A DNA stretch of 64,000 nucleotides from Pseudaminobacter sp040045035 (GCF_040045035.1 NZ_JBDZDS010000008.1:1-64000); one strand, 5' to 3'; shown: positions 8,853-18,073, counted from the stretch's first letter. Notes: a model not told the origin generated them from the letters alone. Program-made: numbers and translations.

Positions 8853-10490
8853 ATGATGGACGGCGGCCAGAAGACCAATTCGCTGTTGCTCACGATCCGC
8901 GACCTTTCCATCGAGGGCAGGTCGTCGAACGGCTGGACGAGGCTGGTCGACAGCATCGACCTCGACCTGCATCGTGGCGAGGTGCTCGGCCTCATCGGCG
9001 AGTCCGGCGCGGGCAAGTCGACGTTGGGGCTTGCCTCCATGGGCTACACCCGCGACGGATGCCGCATCGTGTCGGGGTCGATCCGCTTTGACGGGCTTGA
9101 TCTGGTCGGCTGCGGGGAGCGCGTGCGCCAGGACCTGCGCGGCAAGCGTATTGCCTATGTGGCCCAGTCGGCGGCCGCGTCGTTCAATCCGGCCTACCGG
9201 CTTATCCAGCAGCATTGCGAGGTGCCGGTGGTGAAGGGGGTGATGACCTCCGCCGAGGCCCAGGCCGACGCGATCGAGCTCTACACCAAAATGCGCCTGC
9301 CGACGCCTAACGAGATCGGCTTCCGCTATCCGCACCAGGTGTCGGGCGGCCAGCTGCAGCGAACCATGACCGCGATGGCGATGGCCTGTCGGCCCGACCT
9401 GATCATCTTCGACGAGCCGACGACGGCGCTTGACGTCACCACCCAGGTCGAGGTGCTGGCGGCGATCCGCAACATCGTCGAGCAGTTCGGCACGGCCGCG
9501 ATCTACATCAGCCACGATCTGGCGGTGGTGGCGCAGATGGCTGACCGCATCATGGTGCTGAAGAACGGGCGCCTGGTCGAGGTGGCCGAGACCCGCACCA
9601 TGCTTGCCGCCCCGCGCGAGGACTACACGAAGTCGCTCTGGGCCGTGCGCACGCTGGCGCGCGAGGCGGAGGCGCCGAGCGATGCCGGCGCGACGCCCGT
9701 GGTTTCCCTGTGCGGCGTGGATGCGGCCTATGGCTCGGCCAAGGTGCTGCACGACGTTTCCTTCGACATCCATAGCGGCCGCACCGTGGCTGTGGTCGGC
9801 GAGTCCGGATCGGGCAAGTCGACGGTCGCGCGCGTCATCAGCGGCCTGCTGCAGCCCACACGCGGCGAGGTCCGTTTCGAGGGCCGCGCTTTGGCGCCCG
9901 GCTATCTGGCACGCGGCCGCGACGACCTGCGCCACGTCCAGATGATCTATCAGATGCCCGACACGGCGCTGAACCCGCGCCAGACCATTCGCGACATCAT
10001 CGGTCGCCCGGTCGAGTTCTATCTCGGCCTGAAGGGGCGCGCGAAGGAAGAGCGCATCCACGCCTTGCTCGACCAGATCGAGCTGGACCCGAAGACCTAT
10101 ATCGACCGCCGACCGACCGAGCTTTCCGGCGGCCAAAAGCAGCGCATCGGCATTGCCAGGGCGCTGGCGGCGGAGCCGAAATTCATCATCTGCGACGAGG
10201 TGACGTCTGCCCTCGACCAACTGGTCGCGGCCGGAATCCTGAAGCTGCTGGCGCGCGTGCAGAAGGAGTTCGACCTGGCCCTGATGTTTATCACCCACGA
10301 CCTTGCGACCGTGAAGGCGGTGGCCGACGAGGTGGTGGTGATGCAGCAGGGGCGGGTTGTCGAGCAGGGGCCGGTGGGCACGGTGTTTTCCGCCCCGGCG
10401 AACGACTACACCAAACGGTTGCTGGAGTCCGTTCCGGAGATGGACCCGGAGTGGCTCGACCGGCAGATCGGGGCGCGCCGCAGCGCCTGA
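8853..10490 (+). CDS. Duplicated ABC ATPase (DppD-DppF fusion)
   Basis: Energises the family 5 importer. The 545-residue protein carries two complete nucleotide-binding domains in one chain. The first has GESGAGKST near 50, VSGGQLQR near 164 and IIFDEPTTALD near 182. The second has GESGSGKST near 316, LSGGQKQR near 424 and IICDEVTSALD near 441. In the second Walker B the usual DEPTSALD reads DEVTSALD. Fusions of the two ATPases are common in rhizobial peptide/opine importers. The start codon directly abuts the previous stop codon. This is the last gene of the operon that begins at 1079. Confidence 0.92.
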   Translation: MMDGGQKTNSLLLTIRDLSIEGRSSNGWTRLVDSIDLDLHRGEVLGLIGESGAGKSTLGLASMGYTRDGCRIVSGSIRFDGLDLVGCGERVRQDLRGKRIAYVAQSAAASFNPAYRLIQQHCEVPVVKGVMTSAEAQADAIELYTKMRLPTPNEIGFRYPHQVSGGQLQRTMTAMAMACRPDLIIFDEPTTALDVTTQVEVLAAIRNIVEQFGTAAIYISHDLAVVAQMADRIMVLKNGRLVEVAETRTMLAAPREDYTKSLWAVRTLAREAEAPSDAGATPVVSLCGVDAAYGSAKVLHDVSFDIHSGRTVAVVGESGSGKSTVARVISGLLQPTRGEVRFEGRALAPGYLARGRDDLRHVQMIYQMPDTALNPRQTIRDIIGRPVEFYLGLKGRAKEERIHALLDQIELDPKTYIDRRPTELSGGQKQRIGIARALAAEPKFIICDEVTSALDQLVAAGILKLLARVQKEFDLALMFITHDLATVKAVADEVVVMQQGRVVEQGPVGTVFSAPANDYTKRLLESVPEMDPEWLDRQIGARRSA

Positions 10491-10538
10491 TGGGCGTCAG
10501 GCCCGCGCCGATGCTGGCTGCGCAGGTTCAGGCAGCCG

Positions 10539-10583
10539 GGGTGAAAGCCAAAAGACTGGGAACGACCGATATGGCTTTCACCC
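10539..10583. repeat. Perfect 12-bp inverted repeat (hairpin)
   Basis: GGGTGAAAGCCA (10539-10550) pairs perfectly with TGGCTTTCACCC (10572-10583) across a 21-base loop containing GGGAACGACC. No uridine run follows on either strand, so it is not a standard intrinsic terminator. It could be a structured RNA element or a transcript-end stabiliser. Confidence 0.6.
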
Positions 10584-10609
10584 GCAAGGCATGCTCCTGC
10601 TCCGGCGGG

Positions 10610-10651
10610 TCAGCCCCTTCCGATTGCGGGGGGCGCGGCGGAAGGGGCTGA
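10610..10651. repeat. Perfect 13-bp inverted repeat (hairpin)
   Basis: TCAGCCCCTTCCG (10610-10622) pairs perfectly with CGGAAGGGGCTGA (10639-10651) across a G-rich 16-base loop. It follows the 12-bp repeat by 26 bases and precedes a third stem, GCAGGC-TTGT-GCCTGC (10676-10691). It may end transcription between the converging genes or belong to a larger folded RNA. Confidence 0.6.
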
Positions 10652-10888
10652 GGGAAACCCACCGGAGTGGAGGGCGCAGGCTTGTGCCTGCAAGAAGAAA
10701 CCTATCGGAAAGATTAAAACATAACGTAATCGCCGACTGCAACCATAAGGCGAAAATGGTCGTGGGGGAAACCTGCCGGTCAGGCTCGGTTATCGACTAA
10801 CTTTGTAGCGGGGGGCTTGGTATTCCTTACAGCGGACGGGCAGCGGTGTGAGAACGGTGGTTTGCAGCCAGCACCCTGCTGACGCGAG

Positions 10889-11437
10889 CTACTGCACCAA
10901 AGCGGACCGACCAGAGGTAGTAATTCCGGCCTGCGTTGAAACGCTCGCGGTGGCCTGGGCGTTGATGACAGGGAAGCCCATGAGAGCGTTGCCGAAATGG
11001 CGCGTCCCCATCTTGCGGAGGGTGACGCGAACGGCGTTGTAGGATTTTGCTCCGGCCTCGAAGCGTGCGCCCACTGCCTTGCCGGCAGATCCGACATAGC
11101 GGCCGGGCATGATCGTGACCGTCGGCAGATCGCCCGTATCGACGGGCCTGCCGGCGCGCAGAACAGTCACGTCGGGCATGCCGTTGTCACGGAAAGTCGA
11201 GAGAACGGCAGTCTCCATCCTGTCGAGATTGGCCGCAGCCATGATGGCGGCGAGGTCCACCAGGGATTGCGCCTCGCGCCGCTCCGCGTAGAGCGCGCCT
11301 TCGTCGACGGATATGGCCGCAAGCACGATCGCCACCGGCATCGTCAACGCGGTCAGGACAGCGATGTTTCCCGAGGTACCGGAGAGGAAACGCCTGGCAA
11401 GTGTTCTCGCCGCCTGTCTCCCGGGAGACCGCATCAT
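10889..11437 (-). pseudogene. TadG-like pilus assembly protein, C-terminally truncated
   Basis: 182 residues with the TadG/TadE-type N-terminus: a short basic head, a GNIAVLTALTMPVAIVLAAI membrane helix and then VDEGALYAERREAQSLVDLAA, typical of Flp-pilus TadG-like proteins. Alphaproteobacterial relatives usually run to several hundred residues beyond the helix, whereas this frame stops at 10889 just after a NAVRVTLRKM segment. I see no clear continuation in other frames downstream. The ATG at 11437 overlaps the TadE stop (ATGA). Either a decayed gene or a short variant; no other tad genes are in the window. Confidence 0.6.
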
Positions 11438-11862
11438 ATGCCTCCGATCCGGATGGTCGACTGGCGGGAGATGATCCTGCCGGGCAGCGGCAGGCCGTTC
11501 AGCAGGTTCCATAGCGGCAGTGCGGTCGCGTCGTAGCGGACGGCAACGACGAAGCGCGTTCCGTCTCCGGTGGGGTCTCGCGCCTCGACGGACAGCTTCC
11601 GCGGATCGACGAAAGAATAACCGCCGGCATTGAAGCGGACGAAGTCGGCCGCCAGGGCACGCCGCTCGGCTTCGCTGCGGCCGGAGATGGCCGCACGTGC
11701 CACCTCAGCGGCGATCTGCTGGACCGAGTGACTTGCCCCGACATGGATGCCGTAGGCGGTCATGCCGAGGAAAAACAGAATGAAGGTCGGCGCCAGAAGC
11801 GCGAATTCCATCGCAGACGTTCCGGCTCTCGACAAGGCAAAGCGATCAATGAGGTCTTCCAT
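11434..11862 (-). CDS. TadE-like pseudopilin/pilus assembly protein
   Basis: 142-residue protein with one N-terminal membrane helix after a short head. The motif SRAGTSAMEFALLAPTFILF matches the TadE domain, whose G-x-x-x-x-E-F pattern resembles a prepilin-type signal. TadE/F proteins are minor pseudopilins of Flp (tight-adherence) pili. ATG 11862 was chosen because it opens directly on the conserved N-terminus; an ATG 51 bases upstream would add 17 unrelated residues. The gene is coupled to the truncated TadG gene. Without cpaA-F/tadA-D nearby this pair is an orphan and may depend on a tad locus elsewhere. Confidence 0.72.
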   Translation of the reverse strand: MEDLIDRFALSRAGTSAMEFALLAPTFILFFLGMTAYGIHVGASHSVQQIAAEVARAAISGRSEAERRALAADFVRFNAGGYSFVDPRKLSVEARDPTGDGTRFVVAVRYDATALPLWNLLNGLPLPGRIISRQSTIRIGGI

Positions 11863-11984
11863 GCGCAATTGTCGGCACGGAAGGTCACAAGAAAGGGAGA
11901 AGCACCGCTTCAATTACAGGCAGAATATGGTTGTGGGCAGGCGGTTCGGCAGGTCACGCGCCGGCAGCGCTGGAAGCCCTTCAG

Positions 11985-13091
11985 TCAGGCCGGGTCGCGG
12001 TGACGGGCGGCAAGCCGGCCGAGATCGCAGAGCAGGTCCTGGTCCTTCCTGGCGTGCTCGATCGTATTGCGCACCTTCGTCCCTTCGACGGCAGCCGACC
12101 AGAAGCCTTCCATCTGACGGATATAGGCTTCCTGATAGCCGTTGCGCAGGACACTGCGCCCGAACCTGTGTCCCGTCGACCGCTGCACGATCAGCTCTGT
12201 CTGCTGGTGGTTGAGATAAGGCGACGGGAAGACGAGCTCGATGACGGAGTCGTCGAAATAGAACGCCACGCGCTCCCGGTAGTCGGCCAGCTTCGGCACC
12301 TTCACATGCACCATCTGCCACAGGCTGTGGCCGTTGTTCATCCGCACCATGCCGGCACCGCCGTCGCCCCCGGCAAAAATCTCCGCCCCAATCGGCTGGA
12401 GGTCGTCGACGCCCAGATGATCGAGCATGCCGTGCACGATGTTCACGTCATGCACGATGCTGGACGAGTAGGCGGAGATGAAACCCTTGAAGGTTAGCGG
12501 GTCGACCTCGCGGCCAAGTGCGGCCGCGGTCTGCGCCAGCACCGCGGCGCGGCCGGCCGCCAGCGCCTCGGCCGATAGGTCGCCGGTCTGGCGCTGCCGA
12601 TGCTGCGCGGTGTGGTAGGCGGCATCGGCCTCGTTAACCTCGACCGCGACATAGCGCAGCCTGGAGGCGTCCCCGGGCAGTTCCTGCAGGGCCATCTCGT
12701 AGCTGGCATCGAAGCGCTTCATGTAGCCGACCTGCACGACGCGGTTCTTGGCGTCGCGCAGCGCGATCAGGTCGGCGAAATCCTGCGAGCCATAGCCGAG
12801 CGGCTTTTCGGTGAAGACATGCAGGCCGGCCTCCAGCCCCTTCCTGACCGCCGTCACATGGGTGAAATCGGGCGAGGCCACCAGCAGGGCGTCCAGCTTC
12901 TCGTTGAGCAGTTCGTCGAGGCCGGCGCAGGTTTTCATGCCGAACTGCTCCTCCATGAAGGAGCGCGCCGCCGGAGAGGGGTCGGCGCCCGCTACGATCT
13001 CGAACTTGTCCTTGAGCTTCAGAAGGTTTGGCACGTGCTCGATCTGGCTGATCATGCCAAGGCCGAAGACGCCGATGCGAAGAGAGGTCAT
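11985..13091 (-). CDS. Gfo/Idh/MocA-family NAD(P)-dependent dehydrogenase
   Basis: Oxidises a polyol or sugar, probably an inositol isomer or derivative given its place beside iolC. The 368-residue protein has the N-terminal Rossmann segment IGVFGLGMISQ, the EKPLGYG motif (near 95) that contains the catalytic Lys of the family, and QVGYMKRFD about 25 residues later. It lacks features that would let me call it IolG, and it reads away from the iol genes rather than with them. ATG 13091 is the start with the family N-terminus. The 212-bp divergent region to iolC would hold both promoters; I could not fix promoter elements there. Confidence 0.82.
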   Translation of the reverse strand: MTSLRIGVFGLGMISQIEHVPNLLKLKDKFEIVAGADPSPAARSFMEEQFGMKTCAGLDELLNEKLDALLVASPDFTHVTAVRKGLEAGLHVFTEKPLGYGSQDFADLIALRDAKNRVVQVGYMKRFDASYEMALQELPGDASRLRYVAVEVNEADAAYHTAQHRQRQTGDLSAEALAAGRAAVLAQTAAALGREVDPLTFKGFISAYSSSIVHDVNIVHGMLDHLGVDDLQPIGAEIFAGGDGGAGMVRMNNGHSLWQMVHVKVPKLADYRERVAFYFDDSVIELVFPSPYLNHQQTELIVQRSTGHRFGRSVLRNGYQEAYIRQMEGFWSAAVEGTKVRNTIEHARKDQDLLCDLGRLAARHRDPA

Positions 13092-13303
13092 GGGCAACCC
13101 GCGAATAGAGTGGATTCTACAAGGGCAATCACATCAACTCATGAATACGGAATTCGAACTGTCTAGCAAAACGAACGTCTGGGCAATGAACAAGATTTCG
13201 GTGACATAGCTGGGTCGTGAATAGATTTGCATGTTTTCTATTGACTGCCGGGAGAAACCTGCCGTTTTCTCTCGAGGTTGGTTGCCGGTCCTGGGAGGAG
13301 ACC

Positions 13304-15238
13304 ATGCCGGATCATCAGGATGCGGCCCCGGTGCCGCTGGACGTCATCGCCATCGGACGCGCAGGCGTGGACCTCTACGGCCAGCAGATCGGCTCGCGAC
13401 TGGAGGACATCGCCTCCTTCGCGAAATCGGTGGGCGGCTGCCCGGCCAACATCGCCATCGGCACGGCGCGGCTGGGGCTGAGATCGGCACTGCTCAGCCG
13501 CGTCGGCGACGAGCAGATGGGCCGCTTCATCCGCGAGCAGATACTGCGCGAGGGCGTTTCGGTGGCCGGGCTGAAGACCGACCCGGAGCGGCTGACCGCG
13601 CTTGCCATCCTCTCGGTCGAGAACGACAAGAAATTCCCGCTTTTGTTCTACCGCGAGAACTGCGCCGACATGGCCTTGTGCGAGGACGATGTGGAAGAGG
13701 ACTTCATTGCCTCGGCGCGGGCGGTGGTGGTGACCGGCACGCATTTTTCTCGCGTTGGAACCGAGGCGGCGCAGCGCAAGGCGATGCGACTGATGCGGGC
13801 GACAGGCGGCAAGGTGGTGCTCGACATCGACTACCGGCCGAACCTGTGGGGCCTTGCCGGCCATGCGGCCGGCGAGAGCCGCTACATCGCCTCGGACTCA
13901 GTCTCGGCGCGCATGAAGTCGGTTCTGGCCGCGTGCGACCTGATCGTCGGCACGGAAGAAGAGGTGCTGATCGCGTCGGGCGAGAGCGAGCTGTTGCCCG
14001 CGCTGCGCATGATACGCTCCCTTTCGGCCGCGACCGTGGTGCTGAAGCGCGGGCCGATGGGCTGCATCGTCTATGATGGGCCGATCCCTGATGACCTCGA
14101 GGACGGCATCATTGGCAAGGGTTTCCCAATAGAGGTCTACAATGTGCTGGGCGCGGGCGACGCCTTCATGTCGGGCCTGCTGCGCGGCTGGCTGGGCGGC
14201 GAGGACTGGCAGACCTGCGCCACCTGGGCGAATGCCTGCGGTGCCTTCGCCGTCTCGCGGCTGCTTTGTTCGCCCGAAATCCCGACCTTCGAGGAGCTGC
14301 AATATTTCCTGGCGCATGGCAGCCAGGAGCGCGCGCTGCGCAAGGACCAGGCGCTCAGCCACATCCATTGGGCGACGACGCGCCGGCGCGACATCCCCTC
14401 GCTGATGGCGCTGGCGATCGACCATCGCGTCCAGCTTGAAGACCTGGCCGCCCGCCTCGGCGCGGACCCGGCGCGGATCGGCCACTTCAAGCGGCTGGCG
14501 GTGAAGGCGGCGGCAGAGGTCGCCGGCGGGCGCGAAGGTTTTGGCATGCTGCTGGACGAGAGGCATGGGTGCGAGGCGATGTTCGATTTTGCTCGCCACG
14601 GCTTTTCCTGGCTCGGCCGGCCGGTGGAGCTGCCCGGCTCGCGGCCGCTGCGTTTCGAGTTCAGCCAGGACATCGGCGCGCAGCTCGTCGGCTGGCCGGT
14701 CGACCACTGCATCAAATGCCTGTGCTTCTATCATCCGGACGACCCGCCGAAGCTGAAGGCCGAGCAGCAGCAGAGCCTGCTGCGCCTGTTCGAGGCCGCG
14801 CGAAGCGTTGGCCGCGAATTGCTGGTCGAGATCATCGCCGGCAAGCATGGCAAGCTGGAAGACGACACCGTTCCGCGTGCGCTGCAGGAACTCCACGACA
14901 TTGGCATCAAGCCCGACTGGTGGAAGCTGGAGCCGCAGGCTTCGAGCGCGGCATGGCAGGGGATCGGTGCGGTGATTGCTGAGAACGATCCATGGTGCCG
15001 GGGCGTGGTGCTGCTGGGGCTCGATGCGCCGATGGACGAGCTGGAGGCGGCGTTTATCGCAAGCGCGCAGGTGCCGGTGGTGAAGGGTTTCGCCGTCGGG
15101 CGCACCGTTTTCATGAGCGCCGCGGAGAAGTGGTTCGCCGGCGAGATTTCGGATGCGTCGGCGGTAGCCGACATGGCCACTCGTTTCGGCCGGCTGGCCC
15201 GTGCCTGGCTTGCCCTGCGCGGCCGCAAGGCCGCATGA
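13304..15238 (+). CDS. iolC: Bifunctional 5-dehydro-2-deoxygluconokinase / DUF2090 aldolase-like protein
   Basis: Phosphorylates 5-dehydro-2-deoxy-D-gluconate (DKG) in myo-inositol breakdown; the C-terminal half probably cleaves the DKG-6-phosphate. The 644-residue protein has a PfkB kinase domain (about residues 10-325) with the GGCPANIA substrate motif and NVLGAGDAFMSG (near 281), whose Asp is the catalytic base. A DUF2090 domain follows (about 340-640). Fused IolC-DUF2090 proteins are usual in rhizobia and are annotated as kinase plus aldolase; the aldolase role is family knowledge. GGGAGGAG sits just before ATG 13304. First gene of the iolC-D-E-(DUF3329)-B operon. Confidence 0.92.
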   Translation: MPDHQDAAPVPLDVIAIGRAGVDLYGQQIGSRLEDIASFAKSVGGCPANIAIGTARLGLRSALLSRVGDEQMGRFIREQILREGVSVAGLKTDPERLTALAILSVENDKKFPLLFYRENCADMALCEDDVEEDFIASARAVVVTGTHFSRVGTEAAQRKAMRLMRATGGKVVLDIDYRPNLWGLAGHAAGESRYIASDSVSARMKSVLAACDLIVGTEEEVLIASGESELLPALRMIRSLSAATVVLKRGPMGCIVYDGPIPDDLEDGIIGKGFPIEVYNVLGAGDAFMSGLLRGWLGGEDWQTCATWANACGAFAVSRLLCSPEIPTFEELQYFLAHGSQERALRKDQALSHIHWATTRRRDIPSLMALAIDHRVQLEDLAARLGADPARIGHFKRLAVKAAAEVAGGREGFGMLLDERHGCEAMFDFARHGFSWLGRPVELPGSRPLRFEFSQDIGAQLVGWPVDHCIKCLCFYHPDDPPKLKAEQQQSLLRLFEAARSVGRELLVEIIAGKHGKLEDDTVPRALQELHDIGIKPDWWKLEPQASSAAWQGIGAVIAENDPWCRGVVLLGLDAPMDELEAAFIASAQVPVVKGFAVGRTVFMSAAEKWFAGEISDASAVADMATRFGRLARAWLALRGRKAA

Positions 15239-15252
15239 GGGGGAGGGAGACG

Positions 15253-17103
15253 ATGGGAAAGACGATCCGCCTGACCATGGCGCAGGCGCTGACGCTGTTC
15301 CTGGCCCGCCAGAAGACCGAGATCGACGGCGCGCGCGTACCGCTTTTCGGGGGCGTCTGGGCGATCTTCGGCCATGGCAATGTCGCGGCGCTGGGCGAGG
15401 CGCTCTATCATGTGCGCGACGAGCTGCCGACGTTTCGCGCCCACAACGAGCAGGCGATGGCGCATGCGGCGATCGCCTATGCCAAGGCGCATTTCCGCCG
15501 TCGCATGATGGCGGTCACCTCGTCCATCGGCCCCGGCGCGACCAACATGGTGACGGCCTGCGCGTTGGCACATGTCAACCGGCTGCCGCTGCTGCTCCTG
15601 CCGGGCGACGTCTTCGCCAATCGCATCCCCGATCCCGTGTTGCAGCAGGTCGAGGATTTCGGCGACGGCACTTTGTCGGCAAACGACTGCTTCCGGCCGG
15701 TATCGCGCTACTTCGACCGCATCACCCGGCCCGAGCAGATCGTGCCGGCGCTGTCGCGCGCGATGGCCGTGCTGACCGATCCGGCCGAATGCGGGCCGGT
15801 GACGCTTTCGCTGTGCCAGGACGTGCAGGCCGAGGCCTACGATTTTCCCGAAAGCTTCTTCGAGGAACGCAACTGGCGGCCGCGCAAGCCGCGGGCGGAC
15901 CGCGCCGAGGTCGCCCAAGCGGCTGCCGCGCTCAAGGCGGCGAAGAAGCCGCTGATCGTTGCCGGCGGCGGTGTGCTCTATTCCGGGGCGTCGGCGGAAC
16001 TGGCGAAGCTTGCCGAGGCGACCGGCATTCCTGTCTGCGAGACGCAGGGCGGAAAGTCGTCGCTGCCGGACGCCCATCCGCTCAACATGGCGGCGGTGGG
16101 GGTGACTGGAACCTCCGCCGCGAACCGGCTGGCGCTGGAGGCCGACGTGATCCTTGCCGTCGGCACGCGGCTGCAGGATTTTACCACCGGCTCCTGGGCG
16201 CTGTTCCGCAATCCCGAAAAGACGATCATCGGGCTCAACGTGCAGGCCTTCGACGCCGGCAAGCACCGGGCGCTGCCGCTGGTCGCGGATGCGGCCGAGG
16301 GGCTGGCGGAGCTGGTGGCGGCGCTCGGCGGCCATCGCGCACCTTCGAGCTGGACGGAAAACGCCAAGGCCGGCAAGGCCGAATGGCAGGCAATGGCGGC
16401 GAAGGCGACGGCGGCCAGCAACGCCGCCCTGCCGTCCGACGCGCAGGTGATCGGGGCGGTGCAGCGCGCCATGGGCTCCGGTGTGACCGTGCTTCATGCC
16501 GCCGGCGGCCTGCCGGGCGAGATGCACAAGCTGTGGCAGGCGGGCGCGCCGGGCTCCTACCATGCCGAATATGGCTACTCCTGCATGGGCTACGAGATTG
16601 CGGGCGGGCTGGGCGTGAAGATGGCGAGGCCTAACCAGGAGGTCGTCGTCATGGTCGGCGACGGCTCCTATCTGATGCTCAACTCCGAGATCGCGACCTC
16701 GGTGATGCTCGGGCTGAAGCTCGTCATCGTGCTGCTCGACAATCGCGGCTTCGGCTGCATCAACCGGCTGCAGATGAGCACCGGCAGCGCGAACTTCAAC
16801 AACCTGCTGAAAGACACGCGGCACGAAATGCTGCCGGATATCGACTTCGCCGCGCATGCCGCAAGCCTCGGCGCAATTGCCGAGCGCGCGGCCTCCATCG
16901 CCGAGCTTGAAACGGCGCTGGAGCGCGCCAGGCATGCGCCGCGCACGACGGTAGTGGTGATCGAGACCGATCCGCTGATCTCGACCGAGGCCGGTGGCCA
17001 CTGGTGGGATGTACCGGTGCCGGAGGTGAGTGGGCGCGAGGAGGTGAACGCCGCGCGCCAGGCCTACGAGCAGAAGCGGCAGACGCAGAGAGTGGGCGAT
17101 TGA
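15253..17103 (+). CDS. iolD: 3D-(3,5/4)-trihydroxycyclohexane-1,2-dione hydrolase
   Basis: Thiamine-diphosphate enzyme that opens the ring of the diketo-inositol intermediate to give 5-deoxyglucuronate. The 616-residue protein shows the ThDP fold: catalytic Glu in RAHNEQAMAHAA (near 66), the central NAD/FAD-like domain (AGGGVLYSG) and the C-terminal ThDP motif GDGSYLMLNSE (near 469), with the IolD-typical YGYSCMGYEIAGGLG segment. ATG 15253 has GGGAGGGAG upstream and lies 14 bases after iolC. Length and motifs agree with IolD rather than acetolactate synthase. Confidence 0.94.
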   Translation: MGKTIRLTMAQALTLFLARQKTEIDGARVPLFGGVWAIFGHGNVAALGEALYHVRDELPTFRAHNEQAMAHAAIAYAKAHFRRRMMAVTSSIGPGATNMVTACALAHVNRLPLLLLPGDVFANRIPDPVLQQVEDFGDGTLSANDCFRPVSRYFDRITRPEQIVPALSRAMAVLTDPAECGPVTLSLCQDVQAEAYDFPESFFEERNWRPRKPRADRAEVAQAAAALKAAKKPLIVAGGGVLYSGASAELAKLAEATGIPVCETQGGKSSLPDAHPLNMAAVGVTGTSAANRLALEADVILAVGTRLQDFTTGSWALFRNPEKTIIGLNVQAFDAGKHRALPLVADAAEGLAELVAALGGHRAPSSWTENAKAGKAEWQAMAAKATAASNAALPSDAQVIGAVQRAMGSGVTVLHAAGGLPGEMHKLWQAGAPGSYHAEYGYSCMGYEIAGGLGVKMARPNQEVVVMVGDGSYLMLNSEIATSVMLGLKLVIVLLDNRGFGCINRLQMSTGSANFNNLLKDTRHEMLPDIDFAAHAASLGAIAERAASIAELETALERARHAPRTTVVVIETDPLISTEAGGHWWDVPVPEVSGREEVNAARQAYEQKRQTQRVGD

Positions 17104-17155
17104 GCGGCGCGACCTCCCCACAAGCGGGAGGTGAAATTGAAACCGGAGCAATGAC

Positions 17156-18073
17156 GTGAAAGCCAAACTGGGCATGTCCCCCATCGCATGGTGGAACGAC
17201 GACCTTGAGGAACTGAGCGATGACGTCTCGCTGGAGGAATGCCTGCGGCAATCGCGTTCCGCCGGCTTCACCGGCATGGAAATGGGCCGGCGCTTTCCCA
17301 GCGATCCGAAGGTCATGCTGCCGATCCTGAAGGCGGCCGACGTCACGCTCTGCGGCGGCTGGTTTTCCGGCACGCTGGTGAACGAGGATCTCGCCGCCAA
17401 CAAGGATCGCATCCAGCCGATGATCGATCTGTTCAAGGCGGTCGCCGCGCCCTGCATCGTTTATGGCGAGGTCGGCCGTTCCATCCAGGGCGACCGCTCC
17501 AGGCCGCTCGCCACCAAGCCGAAGCTTTCCGACGACGAGATGAAGGCTTACGCGAGGAAGGTGACCGAGTTCGGCGAATGGTGCGCCGAGCAGGGCATGC
17601 CCCTCTCCTACCACCATCACATGGCGGCGGTCGTGGAGACGGAGCCGGAACTCGATGCTTTCATGCGCCATTCGGGCGAGGGCATTCCGTTGCTGCTCGA
17701 CGCGGGGCACCTCGCCTTCGCCGGCGGAAATATCTTGCGTGCCATCGAAAACCACCATCGGCGCATCAACCACGTACATGTGAAGGATATTCGCAAACTC
17801 GTCGTCGACGGGCTCGACCGCTCGAAACGATCCTTCCTCGATGCCGTGGCGCTCGGTGCCTTCACCGTGCCGGGCGATGGCTCGCTCGATTTCGGGGCGA
17901 TCGTGAGGCGCCTTGCCGATCATGGCTATGAAGGATGGTTCGTGGTCGAGGCAGAACAGGACCCGAAGAAGAACCCGCCGCTCAGGATGGCCGAGGTCGG
18001 CCACAAGGAACTGATGCGGGTGATGACGGACGCCGGCTACTCGGTGGAGACTCAAGGTTTTCCTGTCGCTTGA
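17156..18073 (+). CDS. iolE: Myo-inosose-2 dehydratase
   Basis: Dehydrates 2-keto-myo-inositol to the diketone used by IolD. The 305-residue protein is a xylose-isomerase-like TIM barrel with the IolE N-terminus (MSPIAWWNDDLEEL), a SYHHHMAAVVE segment, LLLDAGHLAFAGG and a C-terminal FVVEAEQDP, where His, Asp and Glu ligate the metal. A GTG at 17156 opens the frame with GGAG about 8 bases upstream; an overlapping ATG at 17151 is out of frame. It follows iolD by 52 bp. Confidence 0.93.
   Translation: MKAKLGMSPIAWWNDDLEELSDDVSLEECLRQSRSAGFTGMEMGRRFPSDPKVMLPILKAADVTLCGGWFSGTLVNEDLAANKDRIQPMIDLFKAVAAPCIVYGEVGRSIQGDRSRPLATKPKLSDDEMKAYARKVTEFGEWCAEQGMPLSYHHHMAAVVETEPELDAFMRHSGEGIPLLLDAGHLAFAGGNILRAIENHHRRINHVHVKDIRKLVVDGLDRSKRSFLDAVALGAFTVPGDGSLDFGAIVRRLADHGYEGWFVVEAEQDPKKNPPLRMAEVGHKELMRVMTDAGYSVETQGFPVA

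Larger units (their letters stand above)
10491..10888. other. Gene-free region with strong inverted repeats between convergent genes
   Basis: 398 bases between the ATPase gene and the truncated TadG gene. The first 200 bases are rich in paired segments (listed separately); 10700-10888 shows nothing recognisable apart from the locally A-rich stretch AAAGATTAAAACATAACG. No convincing gene was seen on either strand. Confidence 0.6.

Noticed and set aside
10520..10700. Cobalamin or other known riboswitch
   Set aside because: The hairpins are strong but I could not match the B12-box or any other known riboswitch core, and the genes on both sides converge on the region, so there is no downstream gene to control.
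11985..13091. Naming the Gfo/Idh/MocA gene iolG
   Set aside because: Family fits and the neighbourhood is inositol-related, but the gene is divergent from the operon and I cannot separate IolG from other dehydrogenases of the family by sequence alone.
14731..17457. A 908-codon minus-strand frame opposite iolC-iolD-iolE
   Set aside because: Antisense to three recognisable inositol genes; the composition is that of a shadow frame and no domains are visible.
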